Positions 1 to 7,090 of a stretch of DNA of 64,000 nt are shown here, in pieces. The notes beneath the pieces were generated by a model. That model made no database searches. It had not been told where the DNA came from and saw only the letters and a program-made list of their open reading frames with translations. The stretch is from positions 1 through 64,000 of the forward strand of contig CBIHNW010000020.1 of the NCBI GenBank assembly GCA_966211795.1, read 5' to 3'. Position 1 is the stretch's first letter; each line of letters starts with the position of its first letter. The position numbers were made by a program, and so were the translations under genes. The stretch is from 21-14-0-10-47-8 sp966211795 (GTDB lineage: Bacteria > Bdellovibrionota > Bdellovibrionia > Bdellovibrionales > Bdellovibrionaceae).

Positions 1-2
1 CC

Positions 3-344
3 GTCTTAAACGAAGTTCTGGCAAACGGAACCGCATTGACCACCACACTGCCAGCAGGGTCCAACGGCATCAGCATCACGCCGTCCTTCGGCGCGATCAC
101 CGCCGAATCTTACCGAGTGCAAACAGATTCGGGAGCTTATCGCAATGAAAGCGAAGAACTGGTCACGACTTGGTTCGTGACGGACGGAACGCTCAAATAT
201 TATCGATCAGTTTCCAGCGAAGAAAACATTTGGACAACCCCGGACAGCCAACCCACGACAAGGGACGCTTTTCTGATCGCAGTCACCCGAGACGGCCGCG
301 GTGGTTTGGCCTTCAAACGCAAGTGCTTTGGAAATTGTCCGTGA
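3..344 (+). CDS. C-terminal fragment of unidentified protein (5' end outside window)
   Basis: The reading frame is open from the left edge of the window, so this is the last ~113 codons of a longer gene; the TTG at 36 is only an internal codon. The residues are rich in Ser, Thr and Gly with alternating hydrophobics (for example ELVTTWFVTDGTLKYYRSV), which suggests a beta-sandwich or surface domain, and it ends in KCFGNCP with two cysteines. That composition fits the many exported proteins nearby. No family is recognised and no function is proposed. Confidence 0.5.
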   Translation, partial: VLNEVLANGTALTTTLPAGSNGISITPSFGAITAESYRVQTDSGAYRNESEELVTTWFVTDGTLKYYRSVSSEENIWTTPDSQPTTRDAFLIAVTRDGRGGLAFKRKCFGNCP

Positions 345-466
345 TTTGAAATCGCAATGGGGCCGCATTGAGAAGCCGCGAACAGCTTTAATATATATGA
401 TTCACATCTACCATCAGTTCTAGGTCAACCAACTGGTTGAGGTCAGCTCGATGGATCAGTTCACTC

Positions 467-546
467 ATCCACGATCTTTGCCGTTGGTATAGCATGCTAT
501 CTTGGATTCAAGATATTGCATCGTCCCGACGGTCAACATCGTGGAT
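467..546. repeat. 80-nt imperfect inverted-repeat element, copy 1
   Basis: The outer arms 467-484 and 529-546 pair at 15 of 18 positions, and an inner hairpin (TATCTTG-GATT-CAAGATA) sits between them. The element matches 25385-25464 at about 66 of 80 positions with no gaps. Both copies lie in gaps where two genes converge. It sits in the 351-base gene-free stretch 345-695, which otherwise holds an AT-rich patch, a possible structured RNA (563-626) and a terminator hairpin (664-686). It may be a REP-like mobile palindrome or a bidirectional terminator. Confidence 0.7.
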
Positions 547-562
547 GAAGACACTTCTTTTC

Positions 563-626
563 TCGAAATCGAAGTCCTACCAAATGGTAGCGAAAAGGTC
601 GGTTCAACACCGAAACAAGATTTCGA
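563..626. ncRNA. Possible small structured RNA (three-stem fold)
   Basis: TCGAAATC (563-570) is perfectly complementary to GATTTCGA (619-626). Inside are two short hairpins: CTACC-AAAT-GGTAG (577-590) and TCGGT-TCAAC-ACCGA (599-613). Together they form a closed three-way junction in a gene-free gap. No promoter or known RNA family is recognised, and such folds can arise by chance, so this is only a candidate. Confidence 0.2.
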
Positions 627-663
627 AGTGGCTCGTTGGTCAAAGCCCAATCCTGAGCGGAAA

Positions 664-686
664 CTGCTGGCCGCGATGGCCAGCAG
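664..686 (-). terminator. Terminator-like hairpin after the minus-strand lipoprotein gene
   Basis: CTGCTGGCC-GCGAT-GGCCAGCAG forms a perfect 9-bp stem beginning about 10 nt past the stop of the minus-strand gene at 696. The U tail on the minus strand is short (TTTCC), so termination may be partial. Confidence 0.5.
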
Positions 687-695
687 CGAAATGCA

Positions 696-1316
696 TTACA
701 TTGTTTCGTCAGAGATTGCGGGTGCGGCGGGCGAATTGTTTTTCTTCGCGGCGGCGGCAGAGTCGAACTGGCGAGATTTCAGATCAGCTTGGCAGATCGC
801 CAATTTGCTTTCATATTCGTCTTGGCGTTTTTCCAGGATGTTGCGGTAGTTGCGAAAGCGCTCGATGCGGTCTTTCAAGTACTCTTCTTTGACGCCAACG
901 ATTTTATCTTTTTCGTCGACACCGATTTTGAATTCTTCTTCGTTTGCGGTCACGCGATCGATTGGTTCAGTCCAGATCAGCTTGCCATCGCCACCATTTT
1001 TACGATCGGCATAGTCCGCTTTGCACTGGCGAAGAACGCCGTACAAACCCAGGCTGCCGTAAGCGCGGTTTCCATAAACGCGATCTTCCAGAGCGTAAAC
1101 ATCATTTTGCAGGCGTCGCAGTTCTTCGTTCATCATCACTTTCTTTTGCACGACCATGTTGCCATCTTTCACGCCCAAAGATGTGTCGCTGGTGATTTCT
1201 GCTTTCTTTTCAATCGAGGTATCAATTTTTTCGGCTTTGTTCGGATTGCTCGAGCACGCGGCCATCATCAATCCAATCAAAGATAATAGAATCCACTGAT
1301 TCATAAACTTCTTCAT
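696..1316 (-). CDS. Lipoprotein of unknown function with predicted coiled coil
   Basis: The start at 1316 (MKKFMNQW) is preferred over the GTG at 1337 because AAAGGA lies just upstream of it. A hydrophobic signal ends in the lipobox LMMAAC-S, so the product should be lipid-anchored. The mature part is highly charged and helical (EELRRLQNDVYALEDRVYG, later KDRIERFRNYRNILEKRQDE), suggesting a coiled coil. Two further cysteines (RQCKADYAD and LAICQADL) could form a disulfide. The tail is Ala/Ser/Pro rich. No family is recognised. It is followed by a hairpin at 664-686, and the divergent or upstream neighbours give no functional hint. Confidence 0.75.
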   Translation of the reverse strand: MKKFMNQWILLSLIGLMMAACSSNPNKAEKIDTSIEKKAEITSDTSLGVKDGNMVVQKKVMMNEELRRLQNDVYALEDRVYGNRAYGSLGLYGVLRQCKADYADRKNGGDGKLIWTEPIDRVTANEEEFKIGVDEKDKIVGVKEEYLKDRIERFRNYRNILEKRQDEYESKLAICQADLKSRQFDSAAAAKKNNSPAAPAISDETM

Positions 1317-1472
1317 AAATTCCTTTCTGTCTCTCACACCTGAGAGTTTTTTAGGGATGAATAGAGGTTAGTCTGCTCGCCAAAGAATGGGAACCGATTT
1401 CGCAAGGGCCTAAGTCCTTGATTCAATTCAACTGTGTCGGGAAAGAAACAGAGAAAATGGTCCAGTGTGGTT

Positions 1473-2054
1473 TTAAAAATAGAGGCCCGCGCGAAACAAA
1501 CCACCCAGGGTTGGCTGCCGATCGAGCTCTTCGCCAAAAAGCATTCGCGCTTCAACGGAAAGCCAAACATAAGGAACATCCAGACTGAGCCCCACATTGC
1601 CACCCATCAAAAATCGATTTTTTGAAGAGTTCGCGGTGGTGTCGCCCATCAGTGAAGTTTCAACTTTGTTTTTGTAAGATCCCGCCCCTACGCCGACATA
1701 AGGAGCCATGTACTTCCACGAAGTGATTCGGTACTGACCCCATAACATCATATCATCCAGTGTGCGTTTCAGATTCAAAGTCGCGTTTCCAGAAGACTCT
1801 TCAAAACTGGCTTTCTCGAAAATGGCGAGCCAAGATTTATAACCCACACCAATCGCATAATTGGTCAGATTTTTTGGAGTGAGATTGCTGTCGACATCTT
1901 TTTCAGTTCGCAGCTCAGACCCATAAGACAACATCGCGCGCACCGTGCGCGGCGTTTGGAAGGACGAAGTCCTTTGTGTCATCGTTAACGTTGAAGGTGC
2001 CGCCAAAGCATTGATCGCAAAAATCAGCATCAAAGCGATAATGACCAATCTCAT
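1473..2054 (-). CDS. Small outer-membrane beta-barrel protein
   Basis: A 193-residue protein with a signal peptide ending near INALAAP. The rest has alternating beta-strand segments with aromatic and Gly girdles (YMAPYVGVGAGSYKNKV, YVWLSVEARMLFG), and the chain ends in phenylalanine (RAGLYF), the usual C-terminal signature of proteins folded by the BAM complex. The size suggests an eight-stranded barrel. Its ATG overlaps the stop of the upstream gene (2051-2054, ATGA), so it is translationally coupled to the HEHFH lipoprotein. The function is unknown; the barrel assignment is an inference from composition and ends. Confidence 0.7.
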   Translation of the reverse strand: MRLVIIALMLIFAINALAAPSTLTMTQRTSSFQTPRTVRAMLSYGSELRTEKDVDSNLTPKNLTNYAIGVGYKSWLAIFEKASFEESSGNATLNLKRTLDDMMLWGQYRITSWKYMAPYVGVGAGSYKNKVETSLMGDTTANSSKNRFLMGGNVGLSLDVPYVWLSVEARMLFGEELDRQPTLGGLFRAGLYF

Positions 2055-3487
2055 GACTTATCCCCTTTCACTGAATCTTTGCCTGGAGCTTTCGGAGAAG
2101 TCTGTCCAGGATTGTTCGCAGGCGCTTTGCCTGGATCCTTTGAGGGTGCGGCCGGCTCTTTCGAAGGATCCTTTGCCGGATCAGAAGGTGCTTTCTCGCG
2201 ATCAGTCGCCGGCGCCGGAGCGGTGGCGGTTCCTTTTTCGAGCGCCTCGATCCCACGGCACTTGTCGCCCATCTTCATCGACTTTTCTTCATCGCCCGGC
2301 ATGAGCTTCGCTAAGAAATCACATTCTTTCGATTTCATATCTTTCACTTGCTCAGAGAAAATTTCGGCCACCTGACTGAGGGTCAGGTACTCGTCCTTCT
2401 TCAGCGCTCCAAATTTTTTCTGCAGGGCCGGCAAGGCCGACATCAGGGCCTGCGCCATCCGCGGACGAACTTCATCCGTTGAAATGTTCTGACTTTTCGC
2501 ATGCAAAACCGCAAAATTTCGTAGCGCCCGCGCCAACTGCGTTCCCATTTGGTAAGACCGACTGAGAATGCTGTCTTCGGAATCGCCTAAATTGATCGGC
2601 CCCAAAAGATCATCTTTATCGTAAAGTGCGTCCGGAACGATTTCCAATTCACGATTGATTTTTTCACTGGGCAGCGAGCGGCCGACAAAGCTGTTGTCGC
2701 CCGAATAAATCCAACCCCACAAATCCGCAAAACCCTCATTCACCGCCCGCATCAGCGCTGCATGGTACTGAGTGCGCGGATCCACGACCGCCGCTCCCCG
2801 CACGGGACGCGAAATCATCGTCAATCCCATTTCCTGCCCCAGAATTTCGGGTGAGTGCAAAGTGGGATGATTCGGATCTGGATATTGGTCTTTCAAAGGT
2901 TCGATCACTAATTTCTGAAAAAGAGCGTGAAAGTGTTCATGACCGATGACGCCGGCATTGGCCATCAAAGGCAATGACGATTTGGTGTAAGGTACGACCA
3001 ACAAAGCATCATACTGCCCGGCATACAGAGCGTTGTTTTCCATAATGCCTTCCGAAGATCGGAATTTGGCATTCACCGCAATTGTGCGTGGATAAGACAA
3101 GACATCTTTCGCCCCCGATGACTCGTCCAAAGTTCTGAGCTTTTCCATGTGAGCGTAGATGGTGAGAAGTTGCAGGCTGAGATCATCCTGCGCGACGATC
3201 ACATCGTTTGAATCTCGCATGTAACGGATGTAGGGATTGTGACCTTGTAATTTTCCATCGACAGACGTTGCGTCCAGCAAAAACTTGGCGGCTTCACCGC
3301 GAATGTCTGCCAAACTTTTCAGCGAGAACAGCTGCACGACTTCCATGCGATATGTGCCTTCGGTATAGACAGGCAATTGCACTTTGATCGGACCGCTATC
3401 GTCTAATTTTTCTTCTTTTTTGTCCCAGGAGCATGCAGCAGTTGCAAGAAACACCACCCCTAACAAAAATCCCATATAGTTTCGCAT
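2051..3487 (-). CDS. Lipoprotein, putative zinc metallopeptidase (gluzincin-like)
   Basis: A 478-residue lipoprotein: the signal peptide ends at lipobox ATAAC (Cys19). The motif GHEHFHALF (HExxH at 183-187) is followed about 65 residues later by NEGFADLWGW (250-259), resembling the HExxH plus NExxxD arrangement of thermolysin-like (M4/M36) peptidases, with Glu251 as candidate third zinc ligand. The last ~60 residues are a low-complexity Pro/Lys/Asp/Ala tail with repeated KDP and KAP units, probably a flexible or wall-interacting segment. It is expressed ahead of a beta-barrel gene with a 4-nt overlap. Peptidase activity is inferred from motifs only. Confidence 0.65.
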   Translation of the reverse strand: MRNYMGFLLGVVFLATAACSWDKKEEKLDDSGPIKVQLPVYTEGTYRMEVVQLFSLKSLADIRGEAAKFLLDATSVDGKLQGHNPYIRYMRDSNDVIVAQDDLSLQLLTIYAHMEKLRTLDESSGAKDVLSYPRTIAVNAKFRSSEGIMENNALYAGQYDALLVVPYTKSSLPLMANAGVIGHEHFHALFQKLVIEPLKDQYPDPNHPTLHSPEILGQEMGLTMISRPVRGAAVVDPRTQYHAALMRAVNEGFADLWGWIYSGDNSFVGRSLPSEKINRELEIVPDALYDKDDLLGPINLGDSEDSILSRSYQMGTQLARALRNFAVLHAKSQNISTDEVRPRMAQALMSALPALQKKFGALKKDEYLTLSQVAEIFSEQVKDMKSKECDFLAKLMPGDEEKSMKMGDKCRGIEALEKGTATAPAPATDREKAPSDPAKDPSKEPAAPSKDPGKAPANNPGQTSPKAPGKDSVKGDKS

Positions 3488-3553
3488 TGACCACCCCTAA
3501 CGCGATTGGCCCAACCTACCTCACAACAGTGGTTTTTCACAATGCCTAGGGTT

Positions 3554-3583
3554 TTGACAGGAAGGGGTTACAAACCCTATAGT
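3554..3583 (+). promoter_or_regulatory. Sigma70-type promoter giving a predicted leaderless pcrA/uvrD mRNA
   Basis: TTGACA at 3554-3559 and TATAGT at 3578-3583 are separated by 18 nt. The expected start point, 7 nt past the -10, is 3590, which is the A of the ATG chosen for the helicase. There is no Shine-Dalgarno sequence before that ATG. Confidence 0.6.
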
Positions 3584-3589
3584 CCCTGC

Positions 3590-5875
3590 ATGCTAGAAAC
3601 CGCGACCAGCGCCGATCTTATCCTGAAAAATCTCAACGGACCCCAAAAGGATGCCATCCAGACCGTCGATGGCCCTTTGTTGATCCTGGCCGGAGCCGGC
3701 TCGGGAAAGACCCGGGTTCTCACCCATCGCATGGCAAACTTGATCGCCCAGGGAAAAACCGCGCCGGACGGGATCTTGGCGGTCACTTTTACCAACAAGG
3801 CGGCCCGCGAGATGGAATCGCGGATTTTCAAACTGCTGCTGGATGTGGGCATTCCGGTGCGCGAGCCCTTGTGGGTGTCGACCTTCCACAGCTTTTGCAA
3901 CCGGGTCCTGCGCGAGCACATCACGCTTCTCGATTACAAAGGTTATTTCAACATCTACGACGACAGCGATCAGCTCTCGCAAATTAAAAAAGTGATGCAG
4001 GCTTTGAACATCAATGACAAGGTTCATCCGTCGAAGACGTTCCGCAATCGCATCAACTCGGCCAAAATGCTGGGCCTGGGACCGGACGAGATTTCAAAAT
4101 CGAATATGCTCTTTCTGGATGACAAGAGCATCGAGGTCTACCGCCTGTACGAAGCCGAGATGAAAAAAGCGAACTGCCTGGATTTCGGTGACCTGTTGAT
4201 GAAGGTCTACGATATCTTTCGCATGTACCCGGCCGTGCTCGAGCAGTACCAGGAAAAATTCCGCTACATCATGGTCGACGAGTACCAGGACACCAACCAC
4301 ATCCAGTACCTGTTGGTACAGATGCTGGCGAAGAAACATCGCAATCTGTGCGTGGTCGGTGATGAAGACCAATCGATCTACAGCTGGCGGGGTGCTGACA
4401 TCAGCAACATCCTGGACTTTGAAAAAGATTTCCCGGAAGCCAAGGTCGTCAAGCTGGAAGAAAACTATCGCTCGTCCGGAAACATCGTCCGCGCGGCGAC
4501 GACCGTGATCAAGAACAACACCGAACGCAAAGACAAAACGCTGTTCACCAGCAACGAAGCCGGCGACCCCATCGTCGTGCGCGAAGAGAAATCCGAATAC
4601 GACGAAGCCCGCTGGGTGGTCCGCCAGATCCAGGATTTGATGAGTGCCGGCGAAGCCAATTACAACGACTGCGCCATCTTCTACCGCACCAATGCCCAGT
4701 CGCGGGTGCTCGAGGAGCAGCTTCGCACCAATTCGGTCCCTTACAAGATCGTCGGCGGTGTTCGCTTCTACGAGCGCATGGAGATCAAAGATATTTTGGG
4801 TTACCTGAAGCTCACGCTGAACCCATCCGATGACATGGCCTTTAAGCGTGTGATCAACGTTCCCGCTCGCGGCATCGGCAAGACAACGATCGAAAAGCTC
4901 GAAGAGTATTCGATGACGAACAAGCTGAGCCTTTCGGCTGCGGCCGCCAAAGCTTGTGACGAGCGCGTTTTCAATGCCGGCGTCACTTCCAAATTTCGCA
5001 ATTTCCTGCGCTTGACGGAAGAGCTGCGTGAACTTTCGCAGATCCACAATCTTTTGGATTTCTATCACCTGGCCCTGGAAAAAACCGAGTACGTGCAGAT
5101 GCTCAAGACCGAAGAGTCTTTGGAAGCCAAAGCCCGCATCGAAAACTTGGAAGAGATGAGCAATGCCCTGACCCAGTTCATGAAAGAGCGTGAAGATGCG
5201 TCCTTGCAATCTTTCCTGGAAGAGATGGCCCTGGTTTCCGACGTGGACTCTTTGGATGAAGAGCAGAACAGTGTCACCCTGATGACCCTGCACATCTCGA
5301 AGGGCCTGGAATATCCTTACGTCTTCGTCGTGGGGCTCGAGGAAAATCTGTTCCCCAGTGCCAAATCGGTCGATGCCGAAAGCGAAGAGAATTCTTTGGA
5401 AGAAGAGCGTCGCCTGGCCTATGTCGGCATGACCCGCGCCCGTGAAAAATTATTTCTGACTTACGCTCGCTCGCGCAAAGTGTGGGGACAAGAGCAATTC
5501 AATCCACCGTCGCGGTTTTTAAAAGAAATCCCGGAAGAGCTCACCCAGTTTTCCACGGCTTTATCCACTCCCAAATTCGTGTCTCGCTTTGCTGGCACGG
5601 CTTCCCAGCCGAACTATTTTGGCGGAGCGCCAAAATATCGCAACAGCGGAAGCGATCGCGACACGGCCGATTATGACGAATTTCCGGATTATGAAGACGG
5701 CGATTCCGGCAGCGGCGATCTGAAAAAAGGCATGCGCGTTCGCCACCCGACCTTCGGTGTCGGTTCGGTCTTCGAAACCGAAGGCAGCGGCGAAACCCAA
5801 AAGGTCAGCGTGCTTTTCTCGGACCAAACGATCAAAAAATTTGTCGCCAAGTACGCCCGCCTCGAACGGATGTAA
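3590..5875 (+). CDS. pcrA: UvrD/PcrA-type ATP-dependent DNA helicase
   Basis: A superfamily 1A 3'-5' helicase of 761 residues, the usual length, acting in nucleotide excision repair and in removing proteins from DNA. All motifs are present: Walker A LAGAGSGKTR (33-42), motif II DEYQDTN, motif III GDEDQSIYSWRGAD, motif V VTLMTLHISKGLEY and motif VI LAYVGMTRARE. The C-terminus (RHPTFGVGSVFETEG...) is the small Tudor-like domain that lets PcrA/UvrD bind RNA polymerase. The upstream TTG at 3506 is rejected because it precedes a good promoter; ATG 3590 coincides with the predicted transcription start. PcrA versus UvrD naming is not decided by sequence alone. Confidence 0.95.
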   Translation: MLETATSADLILKNLNGPQKDAIQTVDGPLLILAGAGSGKTRVLTHRMANLIAQGKTAPDGILAVTFTNKAAREMESRIFKLLLDVGIPVREPLWVSTFHSFCNRVLREHITLLDYKGYFNIYDDSDQLSQIKKVMQALNINDKVHPSKTFRNRINSAKMLGLGPDEISKSNMLFLDDKSIEVYRLYEAEMKKANCLDFGDLLMKVYDIFRMYPAVLEQYQEKFRYIMVDEYQDTNHIQYLLVQMLAKKHRNLCVVGDEDQSIYSWRGADISNILDFEKDFPEAKVVKLEENYRSSGNIVRAATTVIKNNTERKDKTLFTSNEAGDPIVVREEKSEYDEARWVVRQIQDLMSAGEANYNDCAIFYRTNAQSRVLEEQLRTNSVPYKIVGGVRFYERMEIKDILGYLKLTLNPSDDMAFKRVINVPARGIGKTTIEKLEEYSMTNKLSLSAAAAKACDERVFNAGVTSKFRNFLRLTEELRELSQIHNLLDFYHLALEKTEYVQMLKTEESLEAKARIENLEEMSNALTQFMKEREDASLQSFLEEMALVSDVDSLDEEQNSVTLMTLHISKGLEYPYVFVVGLEENLFPSAKSVDAESEENSLEEERRLAYVGMTRAREKLFLTYARSRKVWGQEQFNPPSRFLKEIPEELTQFSTALSTPKFVSRFAGTASQPNYFGGAPKYRNSGSDRDTADYDEFPDYEDGDSGSGDLKKGMRVRHPTFGVGSVFETEGSGETQKVSVLFSDQTIKKFVAKYARLERM

Positions 5876-5900
5876 GCCACGACGACAGTCTCAGCTGACT

Positions 5901-7013
5901 TTAGCGTGTTTCGGTCAAGACACCGATCACTCTTTCAATTTCCTCATCGGTGTTAAAAGCATGCGGCGAAAGCCGTATTCCAGGCCCACGCACGGCAAAA
6001 TTACAGGGCATGCGGCGCAGGCGATCGGCACTGTCCGGACGTGGAACAAAGTTTACGATTGAGGACTGATTGTGAAAAACCGTCAGTCCATTTTTTCTAA
6101 GGTCATTTGCCAGCTTTCCAGAAAGTCTCAAAACTTCTTTTTCAATCTCAGAAACTCCCGTTTCCAGAATCAAATCAACCGAAGCCCCAAGAGCGGTGAT
6201 TTCAAGCACCTGCTTTGAGCCAGGCTCGAACTTTAAGGCATTTGTTTTCGGCTCGCAGCTGAGATCGGCTGGATCATCGCAGGTGCCATAAGTGGAAGCC
6301 CCTACATTGTGCGGACGAATCAGGTGTGTGTACTTTTGATCCAACGCCAAATACCCCACGCCAACCGGACTGACCAACCATTTGTGACTGCCCCCCGCGA
6401 CGGCATCGACACCGAAAGCTTTCATGTCAAAAGGATGAAGACCCAATCCCTGCATGACATCGACAAATAAGAATATATTTTTTGATTTTGTGACTTGTCC
6501 CAGACGTTGCAGGTCCGTTCGTGCTCCCGTCAAAAATTGAACCCATGAAATGGCGACGACCTTGGTGCGCTCGGTGATGCCTTCAATGATTTTCTCAACC
6601 GGCGTGGTGAAATCACTTTCCTGCGGGATCATGATCAAATTCGCTCGGGACCGTCGACAGGCTTCCTGCCAAGGATAAAGATTCGAGCCATATTCTTGAT
6701 CCCAGGTGATGACTTCATCTTGAGGCTGCAATGGAAAGTGAAAACAGAGTTGGCTGATGGCGCCGGCCGTGCTTTGGAAAAAAGCGATTTCAAATGGATC
6801 GCAACCAATCAATCTCGCCAATGAGCTGCGACTTTGAAAGACATTTTCCATGTAATCAAGGTCCGTATAGAAACCCTCTTCGTAGAAACGTTCCGCCCAG
6901 TACTGAATTCTTTCTTTTGCTGGCCTGGAAATCGGCGCCAACCCCGCATTGTTAAAATGCAAACGAGCTGAAGCTTTGTGAAAGTTTCTTCTAAAGTTTC
7001 TCAGTGTCTCCAT
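5901..7013 (-). CDS. ovoB: PLP-dependent class V aminotransferase fold, probable ovothiol C-S lyase
   Basis: A 370-residue fold-type I PLP enzyme. The PLP lysine lies in GGSHKWL, the cofactor Asp in FLFVDVMQG, and the protein resembles cysteine desulfurase/EgtE-type enzymes. It is divergent from ovoA with only 77 bp between the starts. OvoB is the known lyase that cleaves 5-histidylcysteine sulfoxide made by OvoA to give 5-thiohistidine, so context plus family make this the likely role. It could instead be a generic class V transferase or kynureninase-like enzyme. No strong Shine-Dalgarno is seen; ATG 7013 gives the standard family N-terminus (LHFNNAGLAPIS). Confidence 0.8.
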   Translation of the reverse strand: METLRNFRRNFHKASARLHFNNAGLAPISRPAKERIQYWAERFYEEGFYTDLDYMENVFQSRSSLARLIGCDPFEIAFFQSTAGAISQLCFHFPLQPQDEVITWDQEYGSNLYPWQEACRRSRANLIMIPQESDFTTPVEKIIEGITERTKVVAISWVQFLTGARTDLQRLGQVTKSKNIFLFVDVMQGLGLHPFDMKAFGVDAVAGGSHKWLVSPVGVGYLALDQKYTHLIRPHNVGASTYGTCDDPADLSCEPKTNALKFEPGSKQVLEITALGASVDLILETGVSEIEKEVLRLSGKLANDLRKNGLTVFHNQSSIVNFVPRPDSADRLRRMPCNFAVRGPGIRLSPHAFNTDEEIERVIGVLTETR

Positions 7014-7038
7014 ATTCAGTCTTTCGAGCGCCGTAAAT

Positions 7039-7068
7039 TTGACGGCGGAAATCGAAACTCTCCATAAT
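7039..7068 (+). promoter_or_regulatory. Predicted promoter of ovoA
   Basis: TTGACG (7039-7044), 18-nt spacer, CATAAT (7063-7068), 22 nt ahead of the ovoA ATG. The -35 overlaps a short inverted repeat GCCGT-N7-ACGGC (7030-7046), a possible operator in the shared ovoA/ovoB control region. Confidence 0.45.
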
Positions 7069-7090
7069 TAAATCTACCAAAGGACAATTT

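Noticed and set aside
590..626. GGTTCAACACC resembling a tRNA T arm
   Set aside because: No 7-bp acceptor stem or anticodon arm at proper spacing; the loop does not fit the T-loop consensus.
437..892. Open frames across the 80-nt repeat and the end of the minus-strand lipoprotein gene
   Set aside because: They run through a palindrome and an opposing gene, with no Shine-Dalgarno and no protein-like pattern.
1331..1352. CTCTCA-CACC-TGAGAG followed by TTTTTT on the plus strand
   Set aside because: It looks like a small terminator but no plus-strand gene precedes it; stem is only 6 bp. Possibly part of the lipoprotein leader.
3506..3589. Longer N-terminus for the helicase from a TTG codon
   Set aside because: It starts upstream of the best promoter, has no Shine-Dalgarno, and adds residues not typical of PcrA/UvrD.
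4094..5293. 399-codon open frame antisense to the helicase gene
   Set aside because: It lies wholly inside pcrA, its product has the skewed His/Phe/Val/Asp composition of a reverse-strand shadow, and it has no recognisable motif or Shine-Dalgarno.
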